This document shows positions 10,532 to 24,269 of a stretch of 64,000 bases of DNA, one piece after another. Both the position numbers and the translations under genes were made by a program. How positions within the stretch are numbered: the first letter of the stretch is position 1; each line of letters starts with the position of its first letter. Below the pieces are notes generated by a model. It was not told the origin of the DNA. It worked only from the letters and a program-made list of their open reading frames with translations, and ran no database searches. Source of the DNA: Aureobasidium sp. EXF-3400. Taxonomy: Eukaryota; Ascomycota; Dothideomycetes; Dothideales; Saccotheciaceae. The stretch lies in assembly GCA_024195585.1 (NCBI GenBank), contig SWBL01000132.1, positions 58,433-122,432 of the forward strand, read 5' to 3'.

Positions 10532-12769
10532 ATGAGACTCTTCACACAGCTCGATACGCTTACGCTTCTCTTGTCCTCGCTGAGCAGCTTAGTCGCCGGC
10601 TTCAACGTGAGCACTGGCTACATATCACCAAACTCTACAGGCGTCCGCATTCAGCACGGATTTGAAACTGTGCTTGTCCAACCCTATGGATATGACGGTT
10701 TCCGTGTCAGAGCATGGGCTTTCCGACCGCCCAGCGGTAACGAGATCAGCTTCCTGTATGATCCACCTGTCGAAGGCCCAGAAAATGGCAAAGCTCGAGG
10801 TATGAGCTACGACACCAGGTCTAATGGAAACACATCGGTCTCCATCCGCAATGGCAATGCCGTGTTCAGGACTTTCGGGCTTGATAACGGCCATTATCGC
10901 CTTGCATTCTACCGAGTCGAAGCCAATGGTTCAGAGACACTACTCACGAATGAATACAACCCTGTCAAGTCTTTGAATCCACGGTACTATTCTTGGAGAG
11001 GACCTGGAAGCGAGTTCTCTGCAGCATTCTCCTTCAGCACAGATCCTGATGAGCAGATATACGGCACCGGCACACAGCAAGATCACATGGTCAACAAGAA
11101 AGGCGCTGTAATTGACCTCATCAACTTCAATACGCACATACCTACGCCCATGTTCATGAGTAGTCGAGGCTATGGCTTTGTCTGGAATTCAGCCGCTGAA
11201 GGTCGCATGGAATTCGGTCCGCTACGAAACCGCTTTACATCAGAGTCAACGACCGTAGTAGATTATGCCATTGCCAGCGCTCCTCAAGGAGATTATGATG
11301 GTCTTCAACGAAAGCTGTCCGCAATCACCGGTCGTGCACCAACACCTCCGAACTTCTCACTTGGCTACTTGCATTCCAAGTTGCGTTATGAGAATCAGAC
11401 AGAAGTCTTGCTCCTTGCTCAGAACTTCCACAATCGCAGTATCCCTGTGTCGATGATTGTTATCGACTATCAGTCGTGGGCGCATCAGGGCGACTGGGGA
11501 CTTGACCCTGCTCTGTGGCCCAATGTCTCCTATATGGCCGCGCAAGTAAAGCAGCTTACGGGTGCCGAGATGATGGCTTCACTTTGGCCCAGCGTAGAAG
11601 ACGCCAGTGTCAACTACATCGAGATGCAGGCTGATGGCTATCTGTCAGCCACTCGTTCTGGCCCTGGTACAACCGACTCCTGGAATGGAACGTATATTCG
11701 CAACTACGATTCCACCAATCCTGACGCACGAAAGTTCCTCTGGGACACACTTCGCCGAAACTACTACGAAAAAGGAATAAAGAACTTCTGGATCGATCAA
11801 GCGGATGGAGGTGCACTCGGTGAAGCGTGGGAGAACAATGGACAGCAGTCGTATATTCAGAGTATTCCCTATCCTCTACCTGATGTGCTGTATCACGCAG
11901 GCACGCAACTCAGCGTAGGTAAGCTCTACCCTTGGGCTCACCAACAAGCTATCGAAGAAGGTCAACGCAACGCTTCAAACACACAGCAGGGCTCTGCTTG
12001 TGACTCGCTCTCATTATCTCGTTCCGGCTACATCGGTTCTCAGCGCTTCTGCAGTATGATCTGGTCCGGTGACACGGTAGCCAACTGGGAAACATTAAGT
12101 GGCCAAGTATCGAACGCGTTGTCTGCTGCAGCAACAGGTTGGGGCTGGTTTACAGTCGACGCAGGAGGTTTCCAAGCCGATCCAACCATCGAATGGAGCA
12201 ACAACATCGACAGACCCCAGTATCGCGAATTGTATGTGCGATGGCTTCAATGGACCACCTTCTTGCCCTTCATGCGCAATCACGGTAGCCGCAACTGCGA
12301 CACCAAAAGCGCATTCACCTGCGACAACGAACCATGGACTTATGGCGCACAAAACACGCCCATTATAGTCTCCTACATCAATCTGCGCTACCAGTTGTCT
12401 GCTTATCTACGTGCAACCTTTGCTGCATTCTCCGCCACCGGAAGAATGATCATGCGGCCAATGTACATGGACTTCTCGCTCAGCGATGCTAACATCACTG
12501 CATGGACAAAAGTGAACAACAACTTCACCACCCAGCAATACATGTTTGGCCCTAGACTTTTGGTCACTCCTGTTACACTACCCAACATGACGGCTTGGGA
12601 GGTTTATCTTCCGCAGACAGGCGGTAATCAAGAGAAACCTTGGACTTATTGGTGGACGAATGCGACGTATGCGGGTGGACAAGTCGTTAATATTTCTGCG
12701 CCTTTGGAACATATCCCTCTGTTCCACCTCGGTAGCCGCGAAGACATTATGGGTGGGAATGTATTCTAG
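10532..12769 (+). CDS. Secreted glycoside hydrolase family 31
   Basis: Intronless 745-aa protein. The ATG at 10532 is followed by a signal peptide (MRLFTQLDTLTLLLSSLSSLVAG); the open frame begins earlier at a GTG, which is not a credible start. GH31 landmarks are the N-terminal beta domain, then YLHSKLRYENQTEVL, IPVSMIVIDYQSWAHQGDWG, the nucleophile region NFWIDQADGG and the acid/base region MIWSGDTVANW. RNHGSRNCD follows. GH31 enzymes are retaining alpha-glycosidases (alpha-glucosidase, alpha-xylosidase and others); the exact specificity cannot be read. Several N-x-S/T sites fit a secreted glycoprotein. Family call is strong. Confidence 0.9.
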   Translation: MRLFTQLDTLTLLLSSLSSLVAGFNVSTGYISPNSTGVRIQHGFETVLVQPYGYDGFRVRAWAFRPPSGNEISFLYDPPVEGPENGKARGMSYDTRSNGNTSVSIRNGNAVFRTFGLDNGHYRLAFYRVEANGSETLLTNEYNPVKSLNPRYYSWRGPGSEFSAAFSFSTDPDEQIYGTGTQQDHMVNKKGAVIDLINFNTHIPTPMFMSSRGYGFVWNSAAEGRMEFGPLRNRFTSESTTVVDYAIASAPQGDYDGLQRKLSAITGRAPTPPNFSLGYLHSKLRYENQTEVLLLAQNFHNRSIPVSMIVIDYQSWAHQGDWGLDPALWPNVSYMAAQVKQLTGAEMMASLWPSVEDASVNYIEMQADGYLSATRSGPGTTDSWNGTYIRNYDSTNPDARKFLWDTLRRNYYEKGIKNFWIDQADGGALGEAWENNGQQSYIQSIPYPLPDVLYHAGTQLSVGKLYPWAHQQAIEEGQRNASNTQQGSACDSLSLSRSGYIGSQRFCSMIWSGDTVANWETLSGQVSNALSAAATGWGWFTVDAGGFQADPTIEWSNNIDRPQYRELYVRWLQWTTFLPFMRNHGSRNCDTKSAFTCDNEPWTYGAQNTPIIVSYINLRYQLSAYLRATFAAFSATGRMIMRPMYMDFSLSDANITAWTKVNNNFTTQQYMFGPRLLVTPVTLPNMTAWEVYLPQTGGNQEKPWTYWWTNATYAGGQVVNISAPLEHIPLFHLGSREDIMGGNVF

Positions 12770-12997
12770 TGTTTTTTCCATAGTCAAGAGGAAACATATT
12801 GCAGGTGCCCGAACATGTTCCGGATGGAAGCTGACCGGATCAAGCGTCTTTCGTGAGCGCTTGCATTATGAACTGCTTGTGTTGTTCTTTTCGATTTTGT
12901 CTTCCAGCATATCAAGAGCGTGCTCTTTCTCAAAAAAAAATTAAGGTCCCATTGAAGTTGAGAAGATGGAGAGAATGGTCAAAAAGTGCAAAAGCAA

Positions 12998-13069
12998 AGG
13001 TCGTACCCGGGATCGAACTGGGATTACCGGAATCAGAATCCGATGTGCTAACCATTACACTATACAACC
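12998..13069 (-). tRNA. tRNA-Gln (anticodon CTG)
   Basis: 72-nt cloverleaf on the minus strand. The acceptor stem GGTTGTA pairs with TACGACC (one G-T pair). The A-box is GTGTAATGGTTAGCAC, the anticodon loop TTCTGAT is closed by TCGGA/TCCGG, and the B-box is GTTCGATCCC. The discriminator base is T. No intron. It lies between the GH31 and PTR2 genes. Confidence 0.93.
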
Positions 13070-13364
13070 AATTATTGATGTCTGTTAATAATACTTTGTT
13101 CCCAATCCCTAATGTCGGGTTTTGCGATCACGTCTTCCAAGCAGAGAAAAACGTGCCTTATGCTAACACTCAAACCCAGATACATTTTCTCAATTGTAAA
13201 GTGAGAAGAACAGAGAAGTTTGAAAAGAGAAAAAGCTCTTGGCTTTTATTTCATTATAGAATCCTCGCATTATATCATACGTGGTTTGAATCATCATCTA
13301 AGAAGCTAAAAGACATAACAATTGGTATCGAACAAAAAAAAAGAAACATGACTTTTTGTTTTCT

Positions 13365-15335
13365 TTAATAAGCAAGAGGGACCTTTTCACCCTTCTTCTC
13401 GTACTCGAGAACCTCGGCAGGGTCGGTGCCGATGACGGGGTTGTGCGAGTTGTGGCCATCCATGGTGGGATCATGGCCCTGCTGGGTGACGTGGTGGTCG
13501 TCGCGCTGGGAGAGAGTGTACTCCTCGTTGTCAATGTGCTTGAACATGAACCAGAAGACGACGGTGAGGATACCGCCGGCAATGGCGCAACCGCCAAAGT
13601 CCCAGGTGAGGTAGGGGTCTCTGATGACGGACGAGCAGGCAAGACCGATGAGGTAGGCAATAGCGGTGGAGAAGAGGTTGATGGCGGAGACGAGACCACG
13701 CATGTTGGGAGGAGCACGCGAGTAGGCAATACCGTAGGCAGGGACGTTGATGAACAGTTCGGAGATACCACCAATGGCGTAGGGGATGGCGACCCACCAA
13801 ATGGTGATGGGAGCGACGAGGGAAACACCGTTGGCGTCAACGCAAGTCTCACTGGAACCGTACTTGCCGCAAGGACCAAGCTTGTAGGCGTAGGAGTTCA
13901 GGACGGTGTAGCCGATACCACCAAGAGTGGAGAGGGCAAGACCGGTGGTCATACGGGCGACAGGACCGTAACGGATGTGCCATCTGCGGAGAAGAGGGTA
14001 AAGACCGTAGTTCAAAACGGGAGCCATCATGATAATGGACAAGGAGTTGAAGTTGCTGATAACATCGTTGGGAACACCGTTGGTGGTGAGCATGGTGGTC
14101 AGGTAAGAGGCAGCAGAACCGATACCGTTGTCGTTCAGGTATTGGATGGGGAAGAAACAGAAGATACCAGTAGCCTGGAAAGTACGGCGGACATCCTCGA
14201 CGAACTGGTCATCCCAAGAGGTGGAGTAACTAAGGCCTCTGGCGGCGATCACGGAAGGCTTGGCAGGCTCCCAGAAACCGTGGCGACCGATTCTCTTGAG
14301 ACCTCCAGCACGGAAACAGATGGTAAGAACCTTGAAGACGTTGGGAAGGTCGGAACCGCCTGGTGGGTGAAGCACGAGACGCTTGCGGAGGTACCAGAGA
14401 AGGAGAGGGAGAGGGATGTAGAGGATGAGAGGAATGAGGAAGGCCAACCACCAACCAACGTACTTCTCGCAGTAGGCAGTCTAGAATGTAAAATTAGCAT
14501 GTTTCTGGCATGAGAATGGCACATCAGCAACTTACGGCCACTCCCATAAATCCTCCTATGTTGATCAGGAGGTAGAACCAGAGCATAGCACGCTCGGTAG
14601 AAGCCTCAGGGTCGACGATAACTCTCTCGCCCTTCTTGGTGCTGACCACAACAGGCACAGTCTCGGGCATCTGATCGAGAAGAAGAGGAGAAACATTGGG
14701 CTTGAAGATGCCTGCAAACCATGTTAATAAGATGCGCATTTACAAGAGCTGATGAGAGTAAACTTACCGGAACCAACAGCAAGCAGGTAGACGGAAATGA
14801 AGAAGGGTGTCTTGGCAGAGCCATTGGCGAGAAGGCTAGGAGCAGAAGCACCAACCAAAAGGACGTGGGCAACACCGAAGAGCAAGACACCCCAGCAGAT
14901 GAGCTTGAAACGGCCAGTCTTTGCATCGGCGAGGTAACCAAAGACCAGGGGAAGAGCGTAACAGAGCAGGGAGAAAGACTGGGAGACAGCGTTGGCCTTG
15001 ACAGTACCCATGCCAAGAGCACCAGCGGTCTGCTGGGTGCCCTCTGCAGGTGCACCATATCCGTTACCGCCAACAGGCATGGGACGGTTGACGAAGTTGC
15101 TGAACAATGGCTGACATCCGTAGTAAGAGGCGCGCTCACAGAATTCGACAACGCAAATCAGGTAAGCGACGGTGGGAAGAGAACCAGGAATACGGCGAAG
15201 AGTCTTGCGCTCTTCTTCGGTGGGCTTGCCCTCGTAGTCCTCGGTGGTCAAACCAGGAGCATGAGCAGGCTCAGTGCCCATGGTGTAGTTGTGCTTCTCA
15301 TCGAGAGAACGCTGCGGTGTGATTTGGTCGGCCAT
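13365..15335 (-). CDS. Proton-coupled peptide transporter, PTR2/POT family
   Basis: Product of 619 aa. Exons: 15335-14768, 14711-14536, 14480-13365; introns of 56 and 55 nt; the frame closes. POT-family signatures include VEFCERASYYG at the first helix, GYLADAKTGRFK (PTR2 signature 1) and the FYLLINIGGFMGVA helix. About twelve membrane segments are visible. The family imports di- and tripeptides with protons across the plasma membrane. The coding strand uses C-ending codons strongly, which suggests good expression; long open frames on the other strand here are shadows of that bias. Confidence 0.93.
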
Positions 15336-18255
15336 GATGGATGTGTCGGTCGATACGGGAACGGCTGATCAAAAAGACGATCGCAGGGACGAGGGACAGG
15401 TGCATCTCATATACGCTCACGGTGCTCACCTTCCAGTGCAACCCCCCGGGGCACCTCACGTTGTGCACTGACCTTGCAGGCGAAGCCCGTGTGTTACAGC
15501 ATGGGCAAAAGATAATGCTATGATCGTCAGAGGATCCGAGGCTCGATACAAGAGGCAATTTCTGATCCAACCTCCATGAGGCAGGTCAACAGGATCAGCG
15601 CCGTTCGAGGCTCGAAGCCCTGTGGTGTTGCAAAATAGGCAGCGCCTCGGTCGAGTGCGGAGCCCTACCGTTGGTCGCTCACCTGCCGTAAAAAGCTAGC
15701 ACACGTTGAGTCAGATCCAGACCTGGACATCTCTTGGAGCTCCGCCAAACGACTGTGATAAGCAAGGGCCTTGGCGAGGAGGATATCGCTAAACCAAGCC
15801 AATTCTTGGATTTAGGTTTGCATTGTCTTGGTCGAGCTTATCACGCAATATGAGCTATGATAATTGATCGCTTTGTTTTGTTCACGAGCCAGACATCAAC
15901 AACAAGCAAAGAAGCGCGCAAGGTAATTCACCGCTCGCCTGGGCAGCGCAAAGCAATAATTTTTCTCTCTCTTGGCCTCAAGCACGCCATTTTTGAACCG
16001 ACTCCTAGCAGCACTCGGCAGATGTCCCTTGTCGCGAGAACGAAGTCAGGTTAGGTTTAGAACACAGCTGCAAGGTCCACCAAGCACACCCTCAGCGGAC
16101 GGGTTATTGTGGAAATCTCGCGTGTGTCCGCCCCCAAGATAAACGAAGCACGCGATCACAGGGCCAGCCAGTCGATGTCGAGCAAAAGGGAAACTGCTTG
16201 TCAAGGAAACTCTTTGGCTTTGAGTCTTTGCGGAGCGCAGTGCGGAGAGCCAATCGGTGGTTAGCCGCCTATCTGGTAGCGCCGAAGCTTGGGTAATTTG
16301 TGCTTGTTTGACTGGTTGAAATTAGCACACGTTACTGATCCTCGTGCGCCTCCGAACCTCGTCCTGCATGTTGGCTGCTTCGCTGTTCCTTCGAGATGCT
16401 TTCCAGATGTGCATACAACCCGGGAAGTAGCTCTGAACAAACATCAGCCACTCGCCAACTTCTAATTCTAAATGCGGGATTATCTCACATTGCTTGAACA
16501 CCCTTAGAAGCGCAGTCACAATGTCTGGCAGCGGAACTACAGGGCGAGCGTTCGATGCTTGGCTGCAAGTCTTGACGGCTTGAAGTCGCTTATTCCGAGG
16601 CTTATCATCGCCACATCAATCCTTCAACAAGTCTATCGAGAGATCTTCGTTATCTCATTGTACACAGTACAAAAGAAAGCATGAGAGGTGGCAAGATGGT
16701 TCCGCCCAATATCTTGGCACACGATACGGGGAGACCGAGTCCACCAGTCCGCGTGAGTTCCGCTGTCAGTGTTCAAGATAGCGAGGTCGTATAACGGCTG
16801 GTTAGTCCTTCAATGCAACCTCCCTATCACTCGTCCATAACCGGTCTTCTGAACTAGAGGTATGACCCGCTAAGGACTTGAGGTTCGATAGCTGCCCGTC
16901 TACAACCATGTCATCATCCATTCTACGGTGCTCATGAGTCCATCACGGCTGTACGTCCGCACGTGTCAGCCAGCCTTATCGACTCATGCGAACCATATGT
17001 GATTGCATGATTCCATAATGCCTCTCACAGCCCTAACTTTGACGGATAACGATCTGTTGCTTCTTTTGCACTTGCTACATGTCTATTCAGCTGCAGCGTC
17101 AAGCTGCATGAATACGAGTCAACAGACATGAATCACGCGGTTGCTCGCGGAACTGATGCAATAATCAGTGTGCTTTGCGCACTCATTCCGTGGATATCTG
17201 ACGATTTCCTTGCCCTGCACGGCAACTTAACAGGGCGCGGCAAAGTTCATATCCACCACTGTCTTTCAGCAAGTCGTGCATTCCCGGGTTCCGTCGAGGC
17301 AGTCTTGGCACAAACATACAACGGAAACATCGCTCCTTTGTCAAAACGGACTCCTGTTGCAAGTATTCGTTTATACCTGCCGTGCTTCTTCTACATCCAA
17401 CATCCAATAAACAGCGCTGCGCAACTTGACCTCCTTCCTGTTTTGGGCTCTCTCATCTCTCAACACCAGCTGAAGCTTATATCAACGACAGCACGGTCGG
17501 TCTCGTTGTGCAGCGCCCCAAAAGAAGGCGACAGTCAAGGTCGGCCTCCATGGTTTGCAAATCGAGACCGCTGGCTTTGAAAGGCTGCGGTGTTCCATTG
17601 TATCGCTGTCTGTTTGTGTTCACTTGGTCGAATATGTTGTTCCAGGGCAATGCTTCCATCTGAATCTCCTTGAGCTCCCTGTGCCTCTCGTGTCTCGAGC
17701 ATGGAGTAGTATGCTATGACTGCTGTGATTAACCTTTAGCTCTCTGCGCTCTCATTGCTGTAACACCACTGCCCTTGCTGTTACAGCTGGCGTGTGGTGA
17801 TCGTCATGCCGCGGCATGAAGCGAATCGAAGCTTGAGGCGTAAGTCATGGCCCGAACGGTCATATCTCTTGGCCAACTCTGCTCTAGTCGACGGTAGCAC
17901 CCTGACCTCTATCTTGTTTCGCGACTACAGCACGAATAGAGCTTGCAGTGATTCCTTTAGCTATGAGATGCAACAACGATTGGTCTTGCTACACACTTTA
18001 TGAGTGAAGAAAGTATCAAAACTCTGCCGATGTTGTGTTGTGGACATGACTTACAGATTTGGCAAAAGCACAGTCGTAGGTGAATAGATGCTTAGCACAC
18101 ATTCTGATTGCTCTTTGTATTCTCGACAAAGACTGTAGCGTTGACTTCAACGAGTAGACATTTCCAAACGACCCAAATTTCTAACAGATCCTTGTTTTTC
18201 TCATCTACAACAACCATCCCATCCCAACCATTCGTCCTTTCCCCCTTTTTGCATC
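15336..18255. other. Gene-poor 2.9 kb stretch
   Basis: Upstream of PTR2 and downstream of the CoA-transferase gene. The longest open frame with an ATG (17128-17580, 150 aa) has no recognisable motif and low coding character; others are shorter. No transposon termini, tRNA or tandem repeats were found by eye. It could hold a long regulatory region or a non-coding transcript, but nothing specific can be supported. Confidence 0.5.
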
Positions 18256-20444
18256 TCACGAAACCACACCCTGGGTCTTGAGATCCTCAACCTGTGACTC
18301 TGAATATCCCAACTGTTGCAAAACTTCACTGGTATGCTGTCCCAACGTCGGCGGCGGAGTTCTGATTCCCGGTGTGCTTTCCGAGAACTTGACAGGTGTG
18401 TTGACGAGTTTGATGGGACCACAGGAAGGGTGATCTACTTCTTTGACCATATCTCTTGCCAGAACTGTTTTGTTTTTCATCAGCCATGATCTTCTGAAAC
18501 CTCAATCCCTCAGAATAAAACAAAGGGGTGGGAGAACAAAGGAATGAAAGCAGGCTTACCATGTTCATGTTTCATAGTTCCTGCAATGTCGTTGACAGCA
18601 GCATACGGCATACCACTGCCCTCGAAAACATCCAACCACTGCTGTGTCGTCTTGGTTTTCGTAATGGTGGTGATCAACTCCTCGAGTAAATCTCTATTCG
18701 CCACTCTCTGCGCATTAGTCACGAATTTGGGATCTGCCTTCCATTCGGGTTTGTGGAAGAGATCACACAAAACACCAAAGAGGCGGTCATTGCCACCTCC
18801 AATCATAATACTGCCATCGGAGGTCTCAAAGCCTTTGTAGGGTACGATGGAGGGATGTGCTGTGCCCCAACGTCCCGAGTCTGGTTTTCCGGAGATGAGG
18901 TGTGAGGAGGCGAGGTTGGAGAGGGTGGCGACTTGGCAGTCGGACAGCGAAACGTCTATCCATTGGCCTTGGCCGGTGATGGAGCGTTGGAGTAGAGATG
19001 CGAGGATGGAGTTGGAGGTGTAGAGGCCGGTGGTCAGGTCAGTGACTGCAACACCCACTTTTGCAGGTTGGCCGTCGCGGTGGCCGGTTATGTGCATGAG
19101 TCCCATTTCACTGTTGCTTGCATCAGTCCCTGCCCAATAAAACCCCTCGACAACCCTAGTCGAAATTGGAAAGGAATCAAAAACTCACGCCTCAACCATG
19201 ACATCGTAGCCCGCACGATCGCTATACGGACCCGTCTGTCCATATCCAGTAATACTCGCATAGATCAACTTAGGATTAACCTTCTTCAATGTCTCATAAT
19301 CCATCTTGTATTTCTTGAGCGCGCCAGGAAGATAATTCTCAACCAAAACATCGCACTCTGCAGCAAGCTTGTGCAAAATCTCCACACCAGAGGGTGATTG
19401 GAAAGATAGAGCGAGGGACTTCTTGTTGCGGTTGACAGAAAGAAAGTATGCTGATTCGCCGGGGGTGGGCGATTTGGAGGGTGTTTCCTTGATGTGAGCA
19501 GCGTAAGGAGGACCCCAAGCTCGTGTGTCGTCGCCGCGTGTCGGATGTTCGATTTTGATGACTTCTGCACCTAGATCACCTAGAATTTGTGTGCAGTATG
19601 GCTGTTTTCGCTCGTTGTCAGTTCTCGTTCTTGTTAATTTGTATGTGTCTAGCGCTTGCTTGCTTGATTGATGGAAGGGCAGTGTTCGGTCATGTGTCTG
19701 TTCTGTCGTCTGTGGCTGTTGTTCATGTGCTTTCTCTGAGGTGCGTTTTCTGTTTTTCATGGCTTGTTTTCCCGCAAGGCACCGAGGGTGGAGTCGTGTC
19801 TTTCGAGGAAGCAGGTGCTTTCTCTTTTTCCAGTGTCTGATAAATTCCTTTCCAGACATCAACTCCACCCATTCCTCATGTCACTCTAGACAAAGCCAGA
19901 GCATTTTCTTCTTGGGGATCTGGTTGTTTTCTCTCTCTGCGGCCGCTTGATTCCCATCGTGCTCACTTCTTGGTCATCTCTTTCACATATCTTTCTCGCA
20001 CGAACAGCCTCTGACCACCCTAACAACCATCTCTTTCTTACCCAGCCAGCTTGTCCTCAGCCAGCTCTTCCTGATCTCTTCCATCTCTTCCTCTTCCACT
20101 TCCCTTTCCCCTGCCGATTCCCTTTTCTCAGAGCCCAATTCTTTCCTCTCAGGGTCCGCACTTCAACCCCAAACTCCTCCATCTCTTCACGCCCCCACTC
20201 TCATCCCAAAACCCCTTCCACTTCAAAAGACAGAAAAGTAAGAGAAAAAGAAAAGTAAGATACTCACACCAGCAAGAACCCTAGTCATATCCAACACTTT
20301 GACTCCTTTGAGCGGTAGAACTTCTTTAGCTTTCGTTGCCGTTGCCATCATCCTAGATGAAACTAGTCGTTGTCCATTGGTAGTGATAAATGGTCGTGTG
20401 AGCACCGCTGCTCCTCGGCGGTTGAGAAGTTGGAAGCTGGACAT
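18256..20444 (-). CDS. Class III CoA-transferase (CaiB/BaiF, SUGCT-like), probably mitochondrial
   Basis: Product of 449 aa. Exons: 20444-20268, 19601-19189, 19110-18560, 18464-18256; the frame closes. The N-terminus is Arg/Ser rich (MSSFQLLNRRGAAV...RLVSSRMMATATK), a likely mitochondrial presequence. [29 protein letters not shown] is the family hallmark. GYGQTGPYSDRAGYD and VAVTDLTTGLYTSNSILASL follow. Human SUGCT and bacterial formyl-CoA transferase move CoA between dicarboxylic acids, so acyl-CoA metabolism in mitochondria is likely. The first intron is 666 nt, unusually long next to the other introns, and is strongly purine rich on the coding strand. Confidence 0.88.
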
Positions 20445-21021
20445 TGCTGCTGTCGTTGCGCAAGGTTTGCAGTCCACAGGAGACAAGGAAAGAGATATTG
20501 ATAAGAGAGAATTCACCAAAAGTGTCCACAGATCAGAAAAGAGAAAGAAGGAAAACAAGCAAAGATGAGAAACAGAATAATATGTGCCGTCGGTTGTTGC
20601 GATGTAATGCATGCGTGCAGCGGTTACGGAGCCTCCATCATCATGTGGGGATCTTCGGGGCCGAGTTTCCGATTCTAAATCGCCATGGACGACGGGACCG
20701 AGGCCCGATGCGATGCGCAGGACAAAACCGACGCAACATATCAGCAAAAGTAGTCTCCTGTCAGGTGCACTGTTTTGAAGTACTCGTAAAGGGAGATTTC
20801 GCAGAGGATAAAGTCATTTCATCGAACGTTCTTTATGTAGATTCTCAACACCCCCCTAAACCTTTGCCCGGAACACCATTTCCCAATGCAACAATTGAAA
20901 ATATAAAACGAGAAAAATCCCCCCTCCATGCTCGAGACTTTTTAACGACTTCTTCCTAACCGAGCATCCAGCGATATAAAACAATAATAACCGAGTCAAG
21001 CAACATGTAGTGTCATTGTGA
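20445..21021. other. Intergenic, CoA-transferase promoter side
   Basis: About 580 bp between the start of the CoA-transferase gene and the stop of PRMT1 (both minus strand). Short open frames only; nothing else supported. Confidence 0.5.
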
Positions 21022-22223
<1,202 letters not shown>

Positions 22224-22530
22224 GTTTGCTATGTCTGAGCCGAAGTGAATTGAGCGACCGTGATGAGATTTGTAGAAATGAACGCGACAAAAGATACAAA
22301 AGTGGAAGGAGGATTTTTCTTGAGCAGGAGATGATGCTTTTTCATCCAAAAGCAGAAGCTTCGACTTGGACGATTAAACGTCCGAGCGTTGTCGGACTTT
22401 GTTCAAGAAACGCCGCCGCTCAAGCAAGACCCTGTCAAAATCTCGTCTCAAGTCTGGACGCCTTGGCAGTAGAAAAATATTCAGATAATAAATATTTACA
22501 GTAGTGAATATTATCTTCTTGGGATCACCA

Positions 22531-24059
22531 TCAGCCAACAATCTCATCAGCACCAGCCATGGTCGCATCATCCATGCCGCCACATCTTTCGGCCGGTATG
22601 AAATGGCTGTACACTTCTTCATTGTCATCAACCAGCCATTTCAGATCATTCTCCTCAGGACCAAGTAATGCTGCCAGTCCTTGGCCAGGTTTTGGATGAT
22701 TGGCTGTGGGATTGTCGAGCTCGTTATACCCTTCGTCCACGTCATCATCTGGCCGTACTGGTAGAGGATAGTAGGCGTGTTCAGAATCGTCAGATGGTGG
22801 CTCAGGTGGGTTCGGTGGCAGAGGCTCGACTTGTGCCTTAGGAGGATCAAGTAGATCTGTGAGTGTGGTAGGTATAGGTGTTTGGAAAGCTCCTGGTGGG
22901 AACAATGCCAGATCTGGATGTGATTGTTCTGCCCGTAGTAGCAACTCGACCAGCGCATTTGTTGGTAATAACATCAAGACTTCTCGTTTCTGCAACTGTC
23001 AGTTTTTTGTCACGCTGAAAACATCGGCACGACACGTACTTGGTGATCCATCAAGTCCCCTCCCGACATGAACGAATCAATGTCAACTTCAGGCGGTGGT
23101 CGAACAGTACAGTCTGAGCAGAACCATTCCATGTCGGGGACATCTACAACCTCCTGGCTGATGGGAGGGTAATGGCAATAGCGGTGGTAAGGAGTGTTGC
23201 AGCCATCACAAAATACTATCATGTTGGTGGCTGGACTATGAGGTCGGAGACATTGCTTGCACACTGCTAGTTCCGGATTCCTACGTCCCCAGTTGCGCTT
23301 ACGTTTTGTGCCTGAGGTGGGTGATGGTATGACTGGTACAAAGGTGGTAGGTTTTGTGATTGCGCGACCAGAGCGCGAAGTTGTCGCTAAAGGAGTGCCC
23401 TCGGCATCGTCAAACAAATCGTCGTCGCTGTCGGAGCTGACTTCGTGAATCTTGATGCCTTCAGCCAGAGGCTTCCGGCCACCTCTGCCGCCTCTCCCCC
23501 TTGGACGACCTCCTCTTCCTCGGCCACGACCTCGGCCTGTGGATGGCGGTGTCTCAGCAGCTGCCGACAATGGTGACATGGCAGTTCCAGGTAATGCGCC
23601 TCGTCCTCTGCCTCTTCCTCGACTTCCCCGCGGGCGGCCTCCACGATTCCTCCCTCGTCCTCCGCGCACGACTGGCGTGGCAGCATTGATTGACGTATCC
23701 ATATCCTCCTCTTTTACTCTAGCGTCAGCACCCAGTGAGGTCGAGGTAGTCATGTTCTTGAGGACAGCATTTCTGGCAGCTTCCCACTCTTGTGTACTAT
23801 AAGCCGCAGACAGATTTGTCGAAGGCAAGCGTTCTAATATTTGTTCTGTAGCCGGAGAGAAGGACTTGATGGCAGGTTGGGCGGTAGTATGGTGTATAGG
23901 TGCATTGATCGAAGGGATGGCAGTCGCTGGCGCATTGGTGGTTGAAGGATTCAGAGATGGCGGCTGGGTCGAGTCGACTTCGGGAGGCGCATCGGACTGA
24001 GCATCTGCAAGGGAAGGAGCGTCGGTCACGGGTGGATTGTCATTGGGGGCAGTCGACAT
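22531..24059 (-). CDS. PHD-finger protein with RG-rich region
   Basis: Product of 492 aa. Exons: 24059-23040 and 22989-22531 (50-nt intron); the frame closes. Residues 1-130 are Pro/Ser/Thr/Ala rich. Residues about 132-196 carry dense RG/RGG repeats. An acidic patch (SSDSDDDLFDD) follows, then a C4HC3 PHD finger with ligands at about C267, C270, C284, C287, H292, C295, C314 and C317. The C-terminal part is Pro and acid rich. PHD fingers read histone H3 tails; RGG regions bind nucleic acid and are PRMT1 targets. The open frame extends upstream to a TTG at 24080, so the ATG at 24059 is used. Nuclear role likely; specific function unknown. Confidence 0.88.
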
Positions 24060-24269
24060 GTCGACGTCTGACTGAGGCAATTGGCCTGTCGCATGACCCG
24101 ATGGAAGCTACGCCGGGAGTCACCGCCACATGCTCAGAAGCAGCTCTCAGCCACAGGTTGTCACCGTGCGCCACATAACGCGGCATCTACGTCAGTGGGC
24201 TGAGCCGCAACCGTGGATATCAACAAATCTTGGGCCCTCTCTCTGTTTCGTCGCACGACAAGATCAACA
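24060..24269. promoter_or_regulatory. Short divergent promoter, PHD protein / hydrolase
   Basis: Only 210 bp separate the two divergent ATGs, so the 5' regions must share or overlap regulatory DNA. No clear TATA box. Confidence 0.5.

Noticed and set aside
13356..14513. 385-codon plus-strand open frame opposite the peptide transporter
   Set aside because: It mirrors the transporter coding strand; strong third-position C bias keeps the opposite strand open. No start context or motif.
17128..17580. 150-codon frame in the 2.9 kb gene-poor region
   Set aside because: ATG present but no motif, domain or coding bias visible.
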